From assembly GCA_002701845.1 (NCBI GenBank), contig NZXG01000038.1, forward strand, positions 119,130-183,129: a stretch of DNA of 64,000 nt, written 5' to 3'. Below the pieces are notes generated by a model. The model was not told where the DNA came from and searched no databases. It was given only the letters and a program-made list of their open reading frames with translations. This document shows, piece by piece, positions 6,953 to 15,379 of this stretch; position 1 is the first letter of the stretch; each line of letters begins with the position of its first letter. Source of the DNA: Pseudomonadales bacterium. GTDB lineage: Bacteria > Pseudomonadota > Gammaproteobacteria > Pseudomonadales > Ketobacteraceae. The position numbers and the translations under genes are program-made.

Positions 6953-9349
6953 TTGAAGTACGGGTTGGTACTGGTTTGGTTGTGTTGTTCCCTGGCATCC
7001 AGCCTGGCGCTGGGTGCCAGTGAAGTTTATCTGCCCATTGCGGCCCATCAGGTGAAAGATATGGCGGTGGGCCGCCACCTGCAAATGCTGGAGGATCCCT
7101 CGGGCACCCTGCTGGTGGAAGATGTCCGCACGCCCCGGATGATGGCACAGTTCGCTCCGGTGTTTGCCGATTCCCCTTATCTGGGGCGGACCCACTCCGT
7201 GTTCTGGTTTCGTCTGAATCTGGATTTCAGTCAGCTGGATTCACCATTGATTCTGGAGCTGGGCTATCCCCATCTCAAACACATCAGCCTGTTCCGTTTC
7301 GCCAATAGTCAATTAATCGACCATCAGACCGCCGGGTACGGGGACGCCGAGGACAGCGGTATGTATTGCGCGCGCCCGTGCTTTTTGATCACCCCCAGCT
7401 CCGGCCTGCAGACCCTGTATATCAAAGTCAATAGTGATTCGCCGCTGTTTGTACCCATGCACTTGCGCAATCCCAACTATCAGTTGGTGAGCGAACGGGT
7501 GATGATGGCGGTGTCTGCATTATTTTATGGCGCCTTTCTGGTGATGGCGTTGTTCAACCTGTTCCTGTTTTTCTCCACCCGTAAATACAGCTACCTCTAT
7601 TATGTGCTGTATATCAGCTGTGTGGGCTTGTGGACCCTGTCCCATGACGGCCTGCTGCGGGAGCTGGTGCTGGAGGGCCATCCCATTCTGGCCGCCTACC
7701 GCTCCCATTTCCTGCTGACCCTGCTCAGCGTCTGTATGGGCGCCCTGTTTTGTCAGAAATTTCTCAATACCCGGGACAACATGCCGCTCCATCACCGGGC
7801 ATTCTCCTTTTTAATACTGATCGCCGCCCTGGACATGGCGTTGATCGTCATCACCGGCCGGGTGTTGCTGCCCAACTCCGCCAACCTGCTGACCCTGGTA
7901 TTCTGCCTGGCGGGGCTGTCCGCCGGCACCCTGGGACTGCTGCGGGGGCTGAAAATCGCCCGCTTCTTTCTGATCGCCTGGGTCAGCGTGATTGCCGGTT
8001 CCGTCTGCTGGATACTCACCATCTCCGGCGTGTTGCCGTTTAACAAGTTCACCATGTTCAGTGTTCACATCGGCGCCCTGCTGGAAACCATTCTGTTGGC
8101 GTTGGCCCTGGGGGACCGCATCAACGTGTTACAGCGGGAGCGGATTCAGGTGGAACAGGATGCCAATCGCAAACTGGAGGAGACCAACGCCAAACTGGCG
8201 GCCAGCAACCGGTTCAAGGACGAGTTCCTGTCCACTGTCAGCCACGAACTGCGGACCCCCATGAACGGTATTTTCGGGGCTTACGAGTTACTGGAACAAA
8301 CCGACCTGAATACCGAGCAGGTGAAGTACATCAGCACAATCAGCCGTTCCAGCCGGGATATGATGGGGATGATTGAAAATATTCTCACCTACACCCAGTT
8401 GGAATCGGGCACCGCCCGCTCCAATGATCACCCGTTCCGAATTAGGGAGTGCCTGCTGGAAATGTCCATGCACTACCGGGGCCGGGCGTCCATGCAGGGG
8501 CTGGATTTTGAGTTCGCGCTGGACCGCGAGATTCCCATGACTCTGGAGGGCGACGAGGACAAACTCAAACTGCTGCTGGATCACCTGCTGGATAACGCTT
8601 TTAAATTTACCGATCAGGGCCAGGTGACCTTTAAAGTGGACTATTTGCCGGTGTCCGATTCCGGCCTGGAAAAGCTGCGTTTTACGATTCGGGACACCGG
8701 CTGCGGTGTCCCGGAATCCCTGCAATCGGAAATCTTCAATTCCTTTAAGCAAGCGGACGGTTCCCTTACTCGTCGCAAGGGCGGCCTGGGCATCGGCCTG
8801 GCCCTGTGTCAAAAGATCGTCAACATTATGCAGGGGCAGCTGGAATTCCGCTCCCGCCTCAATGAGGGCGCTGAGGTGATCCTGACCCTGCCCTTCCGTC
8901 CGGCGGAGGATCAATACCGTCTCACCAACGAAGTGGCCCCCACCATCAATCCGCAGACCACGGATATTCTGGTGGTGGAGGACAACTATGTGAACAAGCT
9001 GGTGATGGAGGGCCAACTGAAGAAACTGGGATTTCAGGTGTTCGCCGCCGGCAACGGTAAAGAGGCGCTTGGCATGTTGGAAAAACAGGAGTTCGACCTG
9101 GTGTTTATGGATTGCCAGATGCCCATTATGGACGGTTTCGAAGCCGCCCGGCGCATTCGCCAACTGGACAACCGCAACGCCTCGGTGGCCATCATTGCGG
9201 TGACCGCCAATACTAACCCCGGGGACCGGGAAAACTGCATCGCCGCGGGAATGAACGATTACATCAAAAAGCCGTTTAATCAGGCGGTGTTGATCGGCGC
9301 CATTAACCGTTGGCTCAGTTACGACAGCGGCGAAGTGTCACCAGCCTAG
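6953..9349 (+). CDS. Hybrid sensor histidine kinase with 7TMR-DISM sensor
   Basis: An inner-membrane sensor kinase of about 798 residues. After a signal peptide (KYGLVLVWLCCSLASSLALG) comes a periplasmic 7TMR-DISM extracellular domain (about 25-175). Seven transmembrane helices (about 190-400) follow, then a coiled linker, a HisKA domain with the phospho-acceptor in STVSHELRTPMNG, an HATPase_c domain (DNAFKF, GLGIGLALC) and a C-terminal receiver domain with VFMDCQMPIMDG holding the phospho-Asp. The TTG at 6953 has a GGGGGGCGAG just upstream and gives a standard signal peptide. A GTG at 6908 is in the same frame and is the alternative. The receiver suggests a phosphorelay to a histidine phosphotransferase outside the window. 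The signal is unknown. The 3' end overlaps the convergent phoQ-like gene by 12 bp. Confidence 0.88.
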   Translation: MKYGLVLVWLCCSLASSLALGASEVYLPIAAHQVKDMAVGRHLQMLEDPSGTLLVEDVRTPRMMAQFAPVFADSPYLGRTHSVFWFRLNLDFSQLDSPLILELGYPHLKHISLFRFANSQLIDHQTAGYGDAEDSGMYCARPCFLITPSSGLQTLYIKVNSDSPLFVPMHLRNPNYQLVSERVMMAVSALFYGAFLVMALFNLFLFFSTRKYSYLYYVLYISCVGLWTLSHDGLLRELVLEGHPILAAYRSHFLLTLLSVCMGALFCQKFLNTRDNMPLHHRAFSFLILIAALDMALIVITGRVLLPNSANLLTLVFCLAGLSAGTLGLLRGLKIARFFLIAWVSVIAGSVCWILTISGVLPFNKFTMFSVHIGALLETILLALALGDRINVLQRERIQVEQDANRKLEETNAKLAASNRFKDEFLSTVSHELRTPMNGIFGAYELLEQTDLNTEQVKYISTISRSSRDMMGMIENILTYTQLESGTARSNDHPFRIRECLLEMSMHYRGRASMQGLDFEFALDREIPMTLEGDEDKLKLLLDHLLDNAFKFTDQGQVTFKVDYLPVSDSGLEKLRFTIRDTGCGVPESLQSEIFNSFKQADGSLTRRKGGLGIGLALCQKIVNIMQGQLEFRSRLNEGAEVILTLPFRPAEDQYRLTNEVAPTINPQTTDILVVEDNYVNKLVMEGQLKKLGFQVFAAGNGKEALGMLEKQEFDLVFMDCQMPIMDGFEAARRIRQLDNRNASVAIIAVTANTNPGDRENCIAAGMNDYIKKPFNQAVLIGAINRWLSYDSGEVSPA

Positions 9350-10669
9350 ACTGATCCTGAAGCAGGCGCCCCCCAGCTCCGAAGCCACGATGTCCAGGCT
9401 GCCACCGGACGCCTGCACGATATCCATCACCACCGCCAGCCCGATACCCTGCCCGGGGGCCCGCTCATCCCGCCGCACCCCCCGGGCCAGGATATGCTGC
9501 TCTTCCCCGGGGGGAATGCCCGGGCCGTTATCCTCCACCAGAATGCGGATTTTCCCACCCTGGATATAACCCTGTACCCGCACCTTACCAGCCCCGTATT
9601 TACAGGCGTTGTCCATCAGATTACCCAACACTTCCAGGGTGTCACTTTGATCCCAGGGCAGCCGCAGGCCGGGACGTATATCCTGTTCGTGATGGATATT
9701 TTTATCCGCGTAAACCTTGTCCAGCACCGCCACCATCCGCTGGTAACAATCCAGCAGCAGCGCGCCCTGGCCACTGATCTGCGGCATCGCTGAAATCGCC
9801 CGTTTCAATTGATAATTCACGATGTCATCCATCCGCTGCACCTGGTCCGCAAGCGTGTCGGCGGCACCGGCACCGGAGCTGCCCCCCAGGCCCTTGAGCA
9901 CCGCCAACGGCGTTTTCAGGCTGTGGGCCAGGTTGCCCAGGCTGTGTTTATAGCGCTCCCGGGTGGCCCGCTCATGGGCCAGCAGCTGATTGAGATTATC
10001 CACCACCGGCATGACTTCACTGGGGTACTGGGCGGCAATGCCGCTCTGACTGCCCCGTTCCACCGCGCGCAGTTCTGCTGCCAGCTGACGGAAGGGCCGG
10101 AATCCCAGGTTGAGCAGAATAAACACCAGAATAATCGCCCCCACCACCAGACCCCCCAGCCACTGCCAGAGGGTGGTCTCGAAGCTGCGAATCTGGGCCA
10201 CGTAGGGCAGATCCCATTCCCAGACCACAAAGGTATAGGGGTGATCCGCGGTGGTTTCATCCCAGTACACGCTGGTACTCAGCTGATAATAGTTGCGTTG
10301 TTCCTCACCCAGGCCCCGCACCTGCCGCAACTGCCACTGCCCGGGTTCCGGCACCTCAGGGGGGGATAAGGATTCCAGAGCGGCGGAGCGGGACTGCCAC
10401 ACCGGTTGCTGCCGGTGCCACACCATGGCCACCAGGCCGGAATTGAGTTGGTTAAATCGCGGATCCGCCAATTCGCCCGGTAACTGCAACTGGCCGTTAT
10501 CGTAATCCGCCGCACCGAGCAGATTGTAGACCTGCAACCGCAACTGTTCCCGCGCCCTATCCAGAATACTGGCCTGAAAGGACTCCCGCAGAATCCAGCC
10601 GGCGCTGATGGAAAACAACGCCAGAATCAGCGCCGCAACCAGGACAAAACGGACCCGCAGTGACAACAC
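9338..10669 (-). CDS. phoQ: PhoQ-like sensor histidine kinase
   Basis: The membrane kinase partner of the adjacent OmpR-type regulator, 443 residues. There is an N-terminal transmembrane helix (about 5-25), a periplasmic sensor domain (about 30-170), a second helix (about 172-192), a HAMP-like linker, a HisKA box with HSLKTPLAVLKG, and an ATPase domain with DNACKYG, DNGPGIP and GQGIGLAVV. Sensor and architecture resemble PhoQ, which senses low divalent cations and cationic peptides. Identity rests on layout and similarity, not on ligand residues. The GTG at 10669 has GGAG six bases upstream and follows the phoP stop codon directly, so the two are translationally coupled. The extreme 3' end overlaps the 7TMR-DISM kinase. 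Confidence 0.75.
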   Translation of the reverse strand: MLSLRVRFVLVAALILALFSISAGWILRESFQASILDRAREQLRLQVYNLLGAADYDNGQLQLPGELADPRFNQLNSGLVAMVWHRQQPVWQSRSAALESLSPPEVPEPGQWQLRQVRGLGEEQRNYYQLSTSVYWDETTADHPYTFVVWEWDLPYVAQIRSFETTLWQWLGGLVVGAIILVFILLNLGFRPFRQLAAELRAVERGSQSGIAAQYPSEVMPVVDNLNQLLAHERATRERYKHSLGNLAHSLKTPLAVLKGLGGSSGAGAADTLADQVQRMDDIVNYQLKRAISAMPQISGQGALLLDCYQRMVAVLDKVYADKNIHHEQDIRPGLRLPWDQSDTLEVLGNLMDNACKYGAGKVRVQGYIQGGKIRILVEDNGPGIPPGEEQHILARGVRRDERAPGQGIGLAVVMDIVQASGGSLDIVASELGGACFRISLGW

Positions 10670-10672
10670 CAA

Positions 10673-11344
10673 TCACTCCAGGGCGAAACGATAGCCCCGG
10701 CCCCGCAGGGTTTCGATGGGCTTGAGGCGATTGTCGGGATCCAGTTTGCGCCGTAACCGGCCTACAAACACTTCAATGGTGTTACTGTCACGATCAAAGT
10801 CCTGGGCGTAAATATGCTCCGTCAATACCGCCTTGGAGACTACCTCACCGGGATGCAGCATCAGGTATTCCAGGACCCGGTATTCAAAACTGGTCAGCTC
10901 AACCCCCTGCTGATGAACCCGCACCTGCTGACTGGCGGTGTCCAGTTCGATCCCGCCCGCCTGCAACACCGGGGTGGCGTGGCCGGCGGACCGCCGGATC
11001 AGGGCATTGAGCCGGGCCAGTACTTCTTCCATCTCAAACGGCTTCACCACGTAGTCATCGGCACCGGCCTCGAGGCCATCCACCTTGTCCTGCCAATGAC
11101 CGCGGGCAGTGAGGATCAAAATGGGATACTTCACTGCCGCCGCCCGTGCCTTCGTGATCACCTCAATCCCGTTCAACCGTGGCAACCCCAGATCAATAAT
11201 GGCCACGTCGTAGTCGTACTCGCGGGCAAAGTACAGCCCCTCTTCCCCGTCCGCCGCCAAGTCCACGCTGTAACCCCGCTCACTGAGGGCTGCCTGTAAC
11301 TGCGCCGCCAGTTGTTGCTCGTCTTCCACCACCAGAATCCGCAT
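10673..11344 (-). CDS. phoP: PhoP-like response regulator, OmpR family
   Basis: A 223-residue DNA-binding regulator. The N-terminal receiver domain has the acidic pair ED near the start, the phospho-Asp in VAIIDLGLPRLNG, a T in LTARG and a Lys in VVKPFEMEE. The C-terminal winged helix (about 125-223) includes SNTIEVFVGRLRRKLD and the terminal TLRGRGYRF typical of the OmpR/PhoB family. It lies directly upstream of its kinase gene and 5 bp downstream of a PepSY gene, so the three form one operon. A direct repeat resembling a PhoP box lies ahead of the operon, which suggests autoregulation. Confidence 0.8.
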   Translation of the reverse strand: MRILVVEDEQQLAAQLQAALSERGYSVDLAADGEEGLYFAREYDYDVAIIDLGLPRLNGIEVITKARAAAVKYPILILTARGHWQDKVDGLEAGADDYVVKPFEMEEVLARLNALIRRSAGHATPVLQAGGIELDTASQQVRVHQQGVELTSFEYRVLEYLMLHPGEVVSKAVLTEHIYAQDFDRDSNTIEVFVGRLRRKLDPDNRLKPIETLRGRGYRFALE

Positions 11345-11349
11345 CGCGG

Positions 11350-11661
11350 TTAACCTCCCACCCCGCCTGTGGCTTTGTTGACAAATACGGTTTTAATCCG
11401 GCCTTCCGGCAACAGCACTTTGACCCGATAGACCCGTTCGCCACCACGCTCTTCCTCGGTGACCTTAAGCACCTTGCCACCGGTACGGCGGGCCACGATG
11501 GCCGCGGCCTCCGAGGTACTCAGCTGTGCCAGCCACACCGGCGCGGCGGTGCCGGCGCTGGCTGCCAGGCCCCCGGCCAGGCCGATGACCATCAGTACGC
11601 ACCGCAGCCACACCAGGACTTGCTTCCACACCATTTCCAACCAACCGGAATGAACTGACAT
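11350..11661 (-). CDS. Small exported PepSY-domain protein
   Basis: About 103 residues. An N-terminal hydrophobic segment (roughly 15-40) acts as signal peptide or anchor. A single PepSY-like domain follows, with LSTSEAAAIVARRTGGKVLKVTEEE and the closing strand YRVKVLLPEGRIKTVFVNKATG. PepSY proteins are often encoded beside PhoPQ/PmrAB-type two-component systems, and a periplasmic modulatory role on the kinase is inferred from that. The ATG at 11661 has AAGGTGAG upstream. An ATG at 11634 would also give a good signal peptide and would leave a longer leader after a PhoP-dependent start. The gene is the first of the PepSY-phoP-phoQ operon. Confidence 0.75.
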   Translation of the reverse strand: MSVHSGWLEMVWKQVLVWLRCVLMVIGLAGGLAASAGTAAPVWLAQLSTSEAAAIVARRTGGKVLKVTEEERGGERVYRVKVLLPEGRIKTVFVNKATGGVGG

Positions 11662-11686
11662 ATTTCTCACCTTAACGCACCGTTCG

Positions 11687-11703
11687 TGAACCTGACCTGA
11701 ACC
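11687..11703 (-). promoter_or_regulatory. Candidate PhoP box ahead of the PepSY-phoPQ operon
   Basis: On the minus strand the sequence reads GGTTCA-GGTCA-GGTTCA, two identical hexamers separated by 5 bp. The known PhoP box is a direct repeat of (G/T)GTTTA-type hexamers with the same 5-bp spacing, so each half differs by one base from the enterobacterial form. The box lies 26 bp ahead of the 11661 start codon. This leaves little room for a leader and favours the downstream start at 11634. Confidence 0.45.
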
Positions 11704-11810
11704 CCATGCACCACCTGATACCCCCAGCCACCCCGGGCCAGGGCCTGATCTGCTCCTTCACTAAAAGCATTTTTCTTGTTAGATCATTGATTTAAGCACA
11801 ACAGCCTGGT

Positions 11811-11827
11811 TTGGCATAGCTGTTGCT
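11811..11827 (+). promoter_or_regulatory. Sigma-54-type promoter of the 35-codon gene
   Basis: TTGGCATAGCTGTTGCT has the invariant GG (11813-11814) and GC (11825-11826) exactly 10 bp apart and fits TGGCAC-N5-TTGCW with one mismatch. The start would fall near 11838, giving a leader of about 50 nt to the ATG at 11887. The activator site is not identified. Confidence 0.65.
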
Positions 11828-11886
11828 GAGATCCAAGTGCGGCAGCGGTGATGCTGCCTGGATTTACCACCGCCTGGAGGCACATC

Positions 11887-11994
11887 ATGAGTATTAAGGA
11901 ATCCGCCACTCTGTTGTATCAGTTGACCCATCCGCAGGAAACCGCCCGCTTCAACGCCCTGCGTGAATATCTGGAAAGTATGTACTTCGCCTGA
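11887..11994 (+). CDS. 35-residue protein of unknown function, own transcription unit
   Basis: A 35-codon frame from ATG 11887 to TGA 11992-11994. GGAGG at 11876-11880 lies six bases ahead of the start, an ideal ribosome binding site. The peptide starts MSIKESATLLYQL and ends ALREYLESMYFA. It looks like two short amphipathic helices around an HPQE turn and has no signal peptide or membrane segment. A sigma-54-type promoter lies upstream and an intrinsic terminator about 50 nt downstream, so it appears to be a complete monocistronic unit between the PepSY gene and the photolyase operon. No family is recognised. The alternative is a regulatory RNA that happens to carry a frame, but the strong Shine-Dalgarno sequence argues for translation. 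Confidence 0.6.
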   Translation: MSIKESATLLYQLTHPQETARFNALREYLESMYFA

Positions 11995-12043
11995 CACCAC
12001 TTTGCCATTGTACAGTTCCTGACACCTCGATTCCCGTTTGTTC

Positions 12044-12070
12044 AAGCCAGTCTCCGCTGGCTTTTTTTTT
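12044..12070 (+). terminator. Intrinsic terminator after the 35-codon gene
   Basis: AAGCCAG (12044-12050) pairs with CTGGCTT (12057-12063) around a 6-nt loop, and the T run continues to 12070. Confidence 0.85.
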
Positions 12071-12110
12071 GGTTTCTATTTTTTCTTTAGGTTTTAGAGG
12101 ATTAGCCTTC

Positions 12111-12175
12111 AATAGACAATAGTTAGACAAGTCTTTGACCGAACCCGCCATTACTCGCTACTATTGCGTTGTCTA
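12111..12175 (+). promoter_or_regulatory. Promoter of the photolyase operon with CarH-like 11-bp repeats
   Basis: TTGACC (12135-12140), an 18-bp spacer and TACTAT (12159-12164) form a good sigma-70 promoter. Three consecutive 11-bp blocks begin at 12111, 12122 and 12133: AATAGACAATA, GTTAGACAAGT and CTTTGACCGAA. The first two share TAGACAA at exactly 11-bp spacing, and the third keeps T.GAC and contains the -35 box. TTGTCTA, the inverted motif, recurs at 12169-12175 near the start site. Tandem 11-bp repeats over the -35 element are how the B12-dependent MerR repressor CarH binds DNA. A CarH/LitR-type gene ends this same cluster. Confidence 0.6.
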
Positions 12176-12197
12176 GGACGCAATATGGACAAGCGTA

Positions 12198-13163
12198 ATG
12201 AGTGAACCAAATTATAAAGTCCCAGTGGGCATCAGCCGCTGCCTGCTGGGGGATCCGGTCCGTTACAACGGTGATCACAAGCACAATCGTTTCTGCACCG
12301 GCGTGCTGAGCGACTACTTTGAGTTCGTGTCCACCTGTCCGGAAGTGGAGATCGGCATGTCGGTACCGCGCAAGCCGATCCGGCTGGTACAGCTGGATGA
12401 TCAGACGCGGGCGCTGGCAACGGACGACCCCCATCAGGATTTTACCACGGCCCTGGAGCAGCGGGGCGCGGAATACGCCGACGCCCACCCCCGGCTCTGT
12501 GGCTTTATCGCCACCCCCAACTCCCCCAGCTGTGGCACCTTCGGCGTAAAGTTGTATTTGCCCAACGGTCATCCGGTCAACAAAACCAGCGGGCGATTCA
12601 CTGCCAGTTTGCGTGCGAACAATCCTCTGCTGCCGGTGGAGGAAGCCGGGCGACTCAACGATGCCGGGCTACGGGAAAACTTCATCATGCGCGTATTCAC
12701 TTATCATCGCTGGCTCAATCTGCGCGCAGACGGGCTCACCGCCAAAGGGCTGGTGAATTTCCACAGTCGCCACAAGTACCTGTTGATGGCCCACAACTAC
12801 AAAGCCTATCGCGAGTTGGGACGGCTGGTGGCGGACCTCAGTGGCAATGACATGGACGCGCTCGGTGACCAGTATATCAGCCAACTGATGCAGGCGTTGT
12901 CAGCACCGCCGGAGCGGGGCACCCACTGCAATGTCATGCAGCACCTCATGGGTTATCTGAAGCAGCAGATTGACCAGCAGGACAAGCAGGAGCTGTTACG
13001 CAGTATCGAAGACTATCGGGGTGGCGTGGTGCCACTGATTGTGCCCATTGCCCTGCTGAAACATCATTTCCAACGCAACCGGCAACGGCATCAATATGCG
13101 CTGCAACAGTTCTATCTGTCGCCCTACCCTCACCAACTGGGCCTGCGCAGCCATATTCATTAG
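12198..13163 (+). CDS. ybgA: YbgA-like protein, DUF523 plus DUF1722
   Basis: A 321-residue cytosolic protein. The N-terminal half (about 1-150) is DUF523, with conserved Cys residues in GISRCLLGDPVRYNG, STCPEVEIGM and TPNSPSCGTFGVKLY. The C-terminal half (about 190-310) is DUF1722, with NFHSRHKYLLMAHN and the GTHCNVMQHLMGYLK block. In E. coli ybgA lies directly upstream of the photolyase gene phr, the same order as here. The molecular function is not established, and the conserved Cys residues suggest metal or cluster binding (inference). It is the first gene of the operon, with a leader of about 27 nt from the predicted start and only a weak ribosome binding site. Confidence 0.88.
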   Translation: MSEPNYKVPVGISRCLLGDPVRYNGDHKHNRFCTGVLSDYFEFVSTCPEVEIGMSVPRKPIRLVQLDDQTRALATDDPHQDFTTALEQRGAEYADAHPRLCGFIATPNSPSCGTFGVKLYLPNGHPVNKTSGRFTASLRANNPLLPVEEAGRLNDAGLRENFIMRVFTYHRWLNLRADGLTAKGLVNFHSRHKYLLMAHNYKAYRELGRLVADLSGNDMDALGDQYISQLMQALSAPPERGTHCNVMQHLMGYLKQQIDQQDKQELLRSIEDYRGGVVPLIVPIALLKHHFQRNRQRHQYALQQFYLSPYPHQLGLRSHIH

Positions 13164-13172
13164 GAGCCCGGG

Positions 13173-14597
13173 ATGACACACGCGGTTTGGTTTCGCAGCG
13201 ATTTGCGGGTGCATGACAACCCGGCTTTACAGGCGGCTTGTGACGGCGATGAGCCCCTGATTGCGTACTACTTTCACACCCCGGGACAACACCGGCAGCA
13301 CCATGTGGGGGACACCAAACTGCGCTTCATTCTGGAGACTCTGGTGGCGCTGCGATCGGACTTACTGGATCTCAACATCCACCTGGTGGCGCTGTCGGCG
13401 AATGATTACGAAGCCAGTGTGGACCTGCTGCTGGAGCAGTGCAAAGCGCATCAGGTCACCCGGGTGTTTTGCAATCAAGAGACAGAACTTAACGAAAGAC
13501 GCCGGGATCGCCTGGCCCGGGAACGATTGCAGCAGGCAGGCATTGGCTTCCAGTGCCTGCGGGATCAGATGGTGCTGGATCCCACCAAGGTGCTGACCAA
13601 TGAAGAGGAGCCCTACCGGGTGTTCACTCCTTTCAAGCGGGCATGGATCAAACAGGCGCGCCGGCAGCAACTGCAGTCCTGCGGCACCCCCAAACGTCAG
13701 CACACCATCAAGGTGGCCAGCACCAGCATCGATGAAATTCTTTCCTGGCAACAGCCCACAAAGGCTAACGAGCATTGGTCGGCGGGCAGCCGTGAGGCCC
13801 AGCAGCGACTGCAACAATTTCTCAACCAAAGGGCTGAGGACTACGACGCCAGGCGTGACTTGCCGGCGGTGGACGGCACCAGCCAGCTATCACCGTACCT
13901 GGCCGTTGGCGCCATCTCGCTGCGGCATTGTCTGCTGGATGCCCTGGCCGCCAACCGCGGTGAATGGGACTCCGGCAACCAGGGGATTCTCACCTGGATC
14001 AGTGAACTGATCTGGCGGGAATTCTACAAGTACCTCTCCTGGCACTACCCCGACCTCAGTAAGGGAAAATCCTTCAACCCCAAATATGAGGATCTGCCCT
14101 GGAATCAAAATGAAAAGCATCTGCGGGCCTGGCAGCAAGGCCGGACCGGCTACCCATTGGTGGATGAGGGTATGCGTCAGCTCAACACCCTGGGCTGGAT
14201 GCACAACCGCCTGCGCATGGTGACCGCCATGTTCCTCACCAAGCAGCTGTTTATCCACTGGCATGCCGGTGAAGCTTACTTTATGCAGCAGCTGATCGAT
14301 GGCGACTACGCCCCCAACAACGGCGGCTGGCAGTGGTCCGCGTCCACCGGCGCGGATGCGGCGCCCTATTTCCGGGTGTTCAATCCCACCCGCCAGTCCG
14401 AACGTTTCGATGCCGGCGGCGACTTTATCCGTCATTGGGTAGCGGAACTGGCGGAAATATCCGGCAAAGCCATTCACGATCCCTCCCCCGAAGAGCGGGA
14501 ACAGGCCGGCTATCCGGCACCCATTGTGGATCATCGCAGTTCGGTGGAAGCGGTTAAACAGGCATTCAAACAGGCTCAGGCCACGGAGACATCATGA
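13173..14597 (+). CDS. phrB: Deoxyribodipyrimidine photolyase
   Basis: This flavoenzyme uses blue/near-UV light to split cyclobutane pyrimidine dimers in DNA. At 474 residues it matches class I photolyases. The N-terminal antenna-binding domain starts VWFRSDLRVHDNPAL. The C-terminal FAD-binding helical domain includes SELIWREFYKYLSWHYP, WQQGRTGYPLVDEGMRQLNTLGWMHNR and GGWQWSASTGADAAPYFRVFNP, the latter two close to the class I signatures. ATG 13173 follows a TAGGAG sequence, and the stop overlaps the next start by 4 bp (ATGA), so the operon is tightly coupled. Position behind ybgA and a CarH-like operator indicates light-induced expression. Confidence 0.95.
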   Translation: MTHAVWFRSDLRVHDNPALQAACDGDEPLIAYYFHTPGQHRQHHVGDTKLRFILETLVALRSDLLDLNIHLVALSANDYEASVDLLLEQCKAHQVTRVFCNQETELNERRRDRLARERLQQAGIGFQCLRDQMVLDPTKVLTNEEEPYRVFTPFKRAWIKQARRQQLQSCGTPKRQHTIKVASTSIDEILSWQQPTKANEHWSAGSREAQQRLQQFLNQRAEDYDARRDLPAVDGTSQLSPYLAVGAISLRHCLLDALAANRGEWDSGNQGILTWISELIWREFYKYLSWHYPDLSKGKSFNPKYEDLPWNQNEKHLRAWQQGRTGYPLVDEGMRQLNTLGWMHNRLRMVTAMFLTKQLFIHWHAGEAYFMQQLIDGDYAPNNGGWQWSASTGADAAPYFRVFNPTRQSERFDAGGDFIRHWVAELAEISGKAIHDPSPEEREQAGYPAPIVDHRSSVEAVKQAFKQAQATETS

Positions 14598-15379
14598 GCG
14601 CGAGCAAATCGGATTCACACATGCAGGGCCGGGTAATCTGGATAACCGGTGCCTCCAGCGGTATCGGCAAGGCCCTCACCCGGCAACTGGTACAACACAA
14701 TCAGGTGATCGCCACCGCCCGTTCGGAAGACAAGCTGGCGCAGTTGCAGGCCGAAATGCCGCAACTGAAGATCATCCCGGCGGACGTTACCCAACCGGAC
14801 CAGCTGGCGGCTGCGGCCCAGCAGATTGAAACGGATTTTGGCCACCTTGATCTGCTCATCGCCAACGCCGGTCACTGCGAGTATCTGGACGTACGGCAAT
14901 TTGACAGCGCTCTGGTAAGACGCATGATGGAGGTCAACTTCATGGGTTTCATCCACACCCTGGAAGTGGCTCTGCCGTTATTGCGCCGCTCCCGTTATCC
15001 CCAGCTGGCGGCTATGAGCAGTAGCTCTGTGTACGCGGGACTGCCCCGGGCGGAGGCTTACAGCGCCTCCAAAGCCGCCATCACCCAGTTTATGGAATCG
15101 CTGGCGGCGGACCTGCGGCCGGAAGGCTTCAGTCTGAGTGTGATCCACCCGGGCTTTGTGGATACCGACCTGACCCGCAATAACAACTTTCCCATGCCCC
15201 TGATAATGGCACCGGACCAGGCAGCCAGTCGTATTATTCGTGGCCTTGCCCGACAACGGTTCAATATCGATTTTCCCAAGGGCCTGACCTGGACATTACG
15301 CTTTTTGAAAACCATTCCCTATGTTTTGCGGCACCGCATTACCGCCAGTATGTCGAGGAACACGCAACATGAATCTTAA
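14594..15379 (+). CDS. Short-chain dehydrogenase/reductase
   Basis: A 261-residue NAD(P)-dependent oxidoreductase of the classical SDR family. The cofactor glycine motif is TGASSGIGKAL near residue 20, NAG appears in IANAGH, and the active-site Ser and YxxxK are in MSSSSVYAGLPRAEAYSASKAAI. Start and stop overlap both neighbours (4 bp with phrB, 11 bp with the FAD gene). The substrate is unknown. SDRs are recurrent in light or singlet-oxygen induced clusters that also hold photolyase, FAD oxidoreductase, DUF1365 and Cfa-type genes, so a role in lipid or aldehyde metabolism is an inference from context. Confidence 0.85.
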   Translation: MSASKSDSHMQGRVIWITGASSGIGKALTRQLVQHNQVIATARSEDKLAQLQAEMPQLKIIPADVTQPDQLAAAAQQIETDFGHLDLLIANAGHCEYLDVRQFDSALVRRMMEVNFMGFIHTLEVALPLLRRSRYPQLAAMSSSSVYAGLPRAEAYSASKAAITQFMESLAADLRPEGFSLSVIHPGFVDTDLTRNNNFPMPLIMAPDQAASRIIRGLARQRFNIDFPKGLTWTLRFLKTIPYVLRHRITASMSRNTQHES

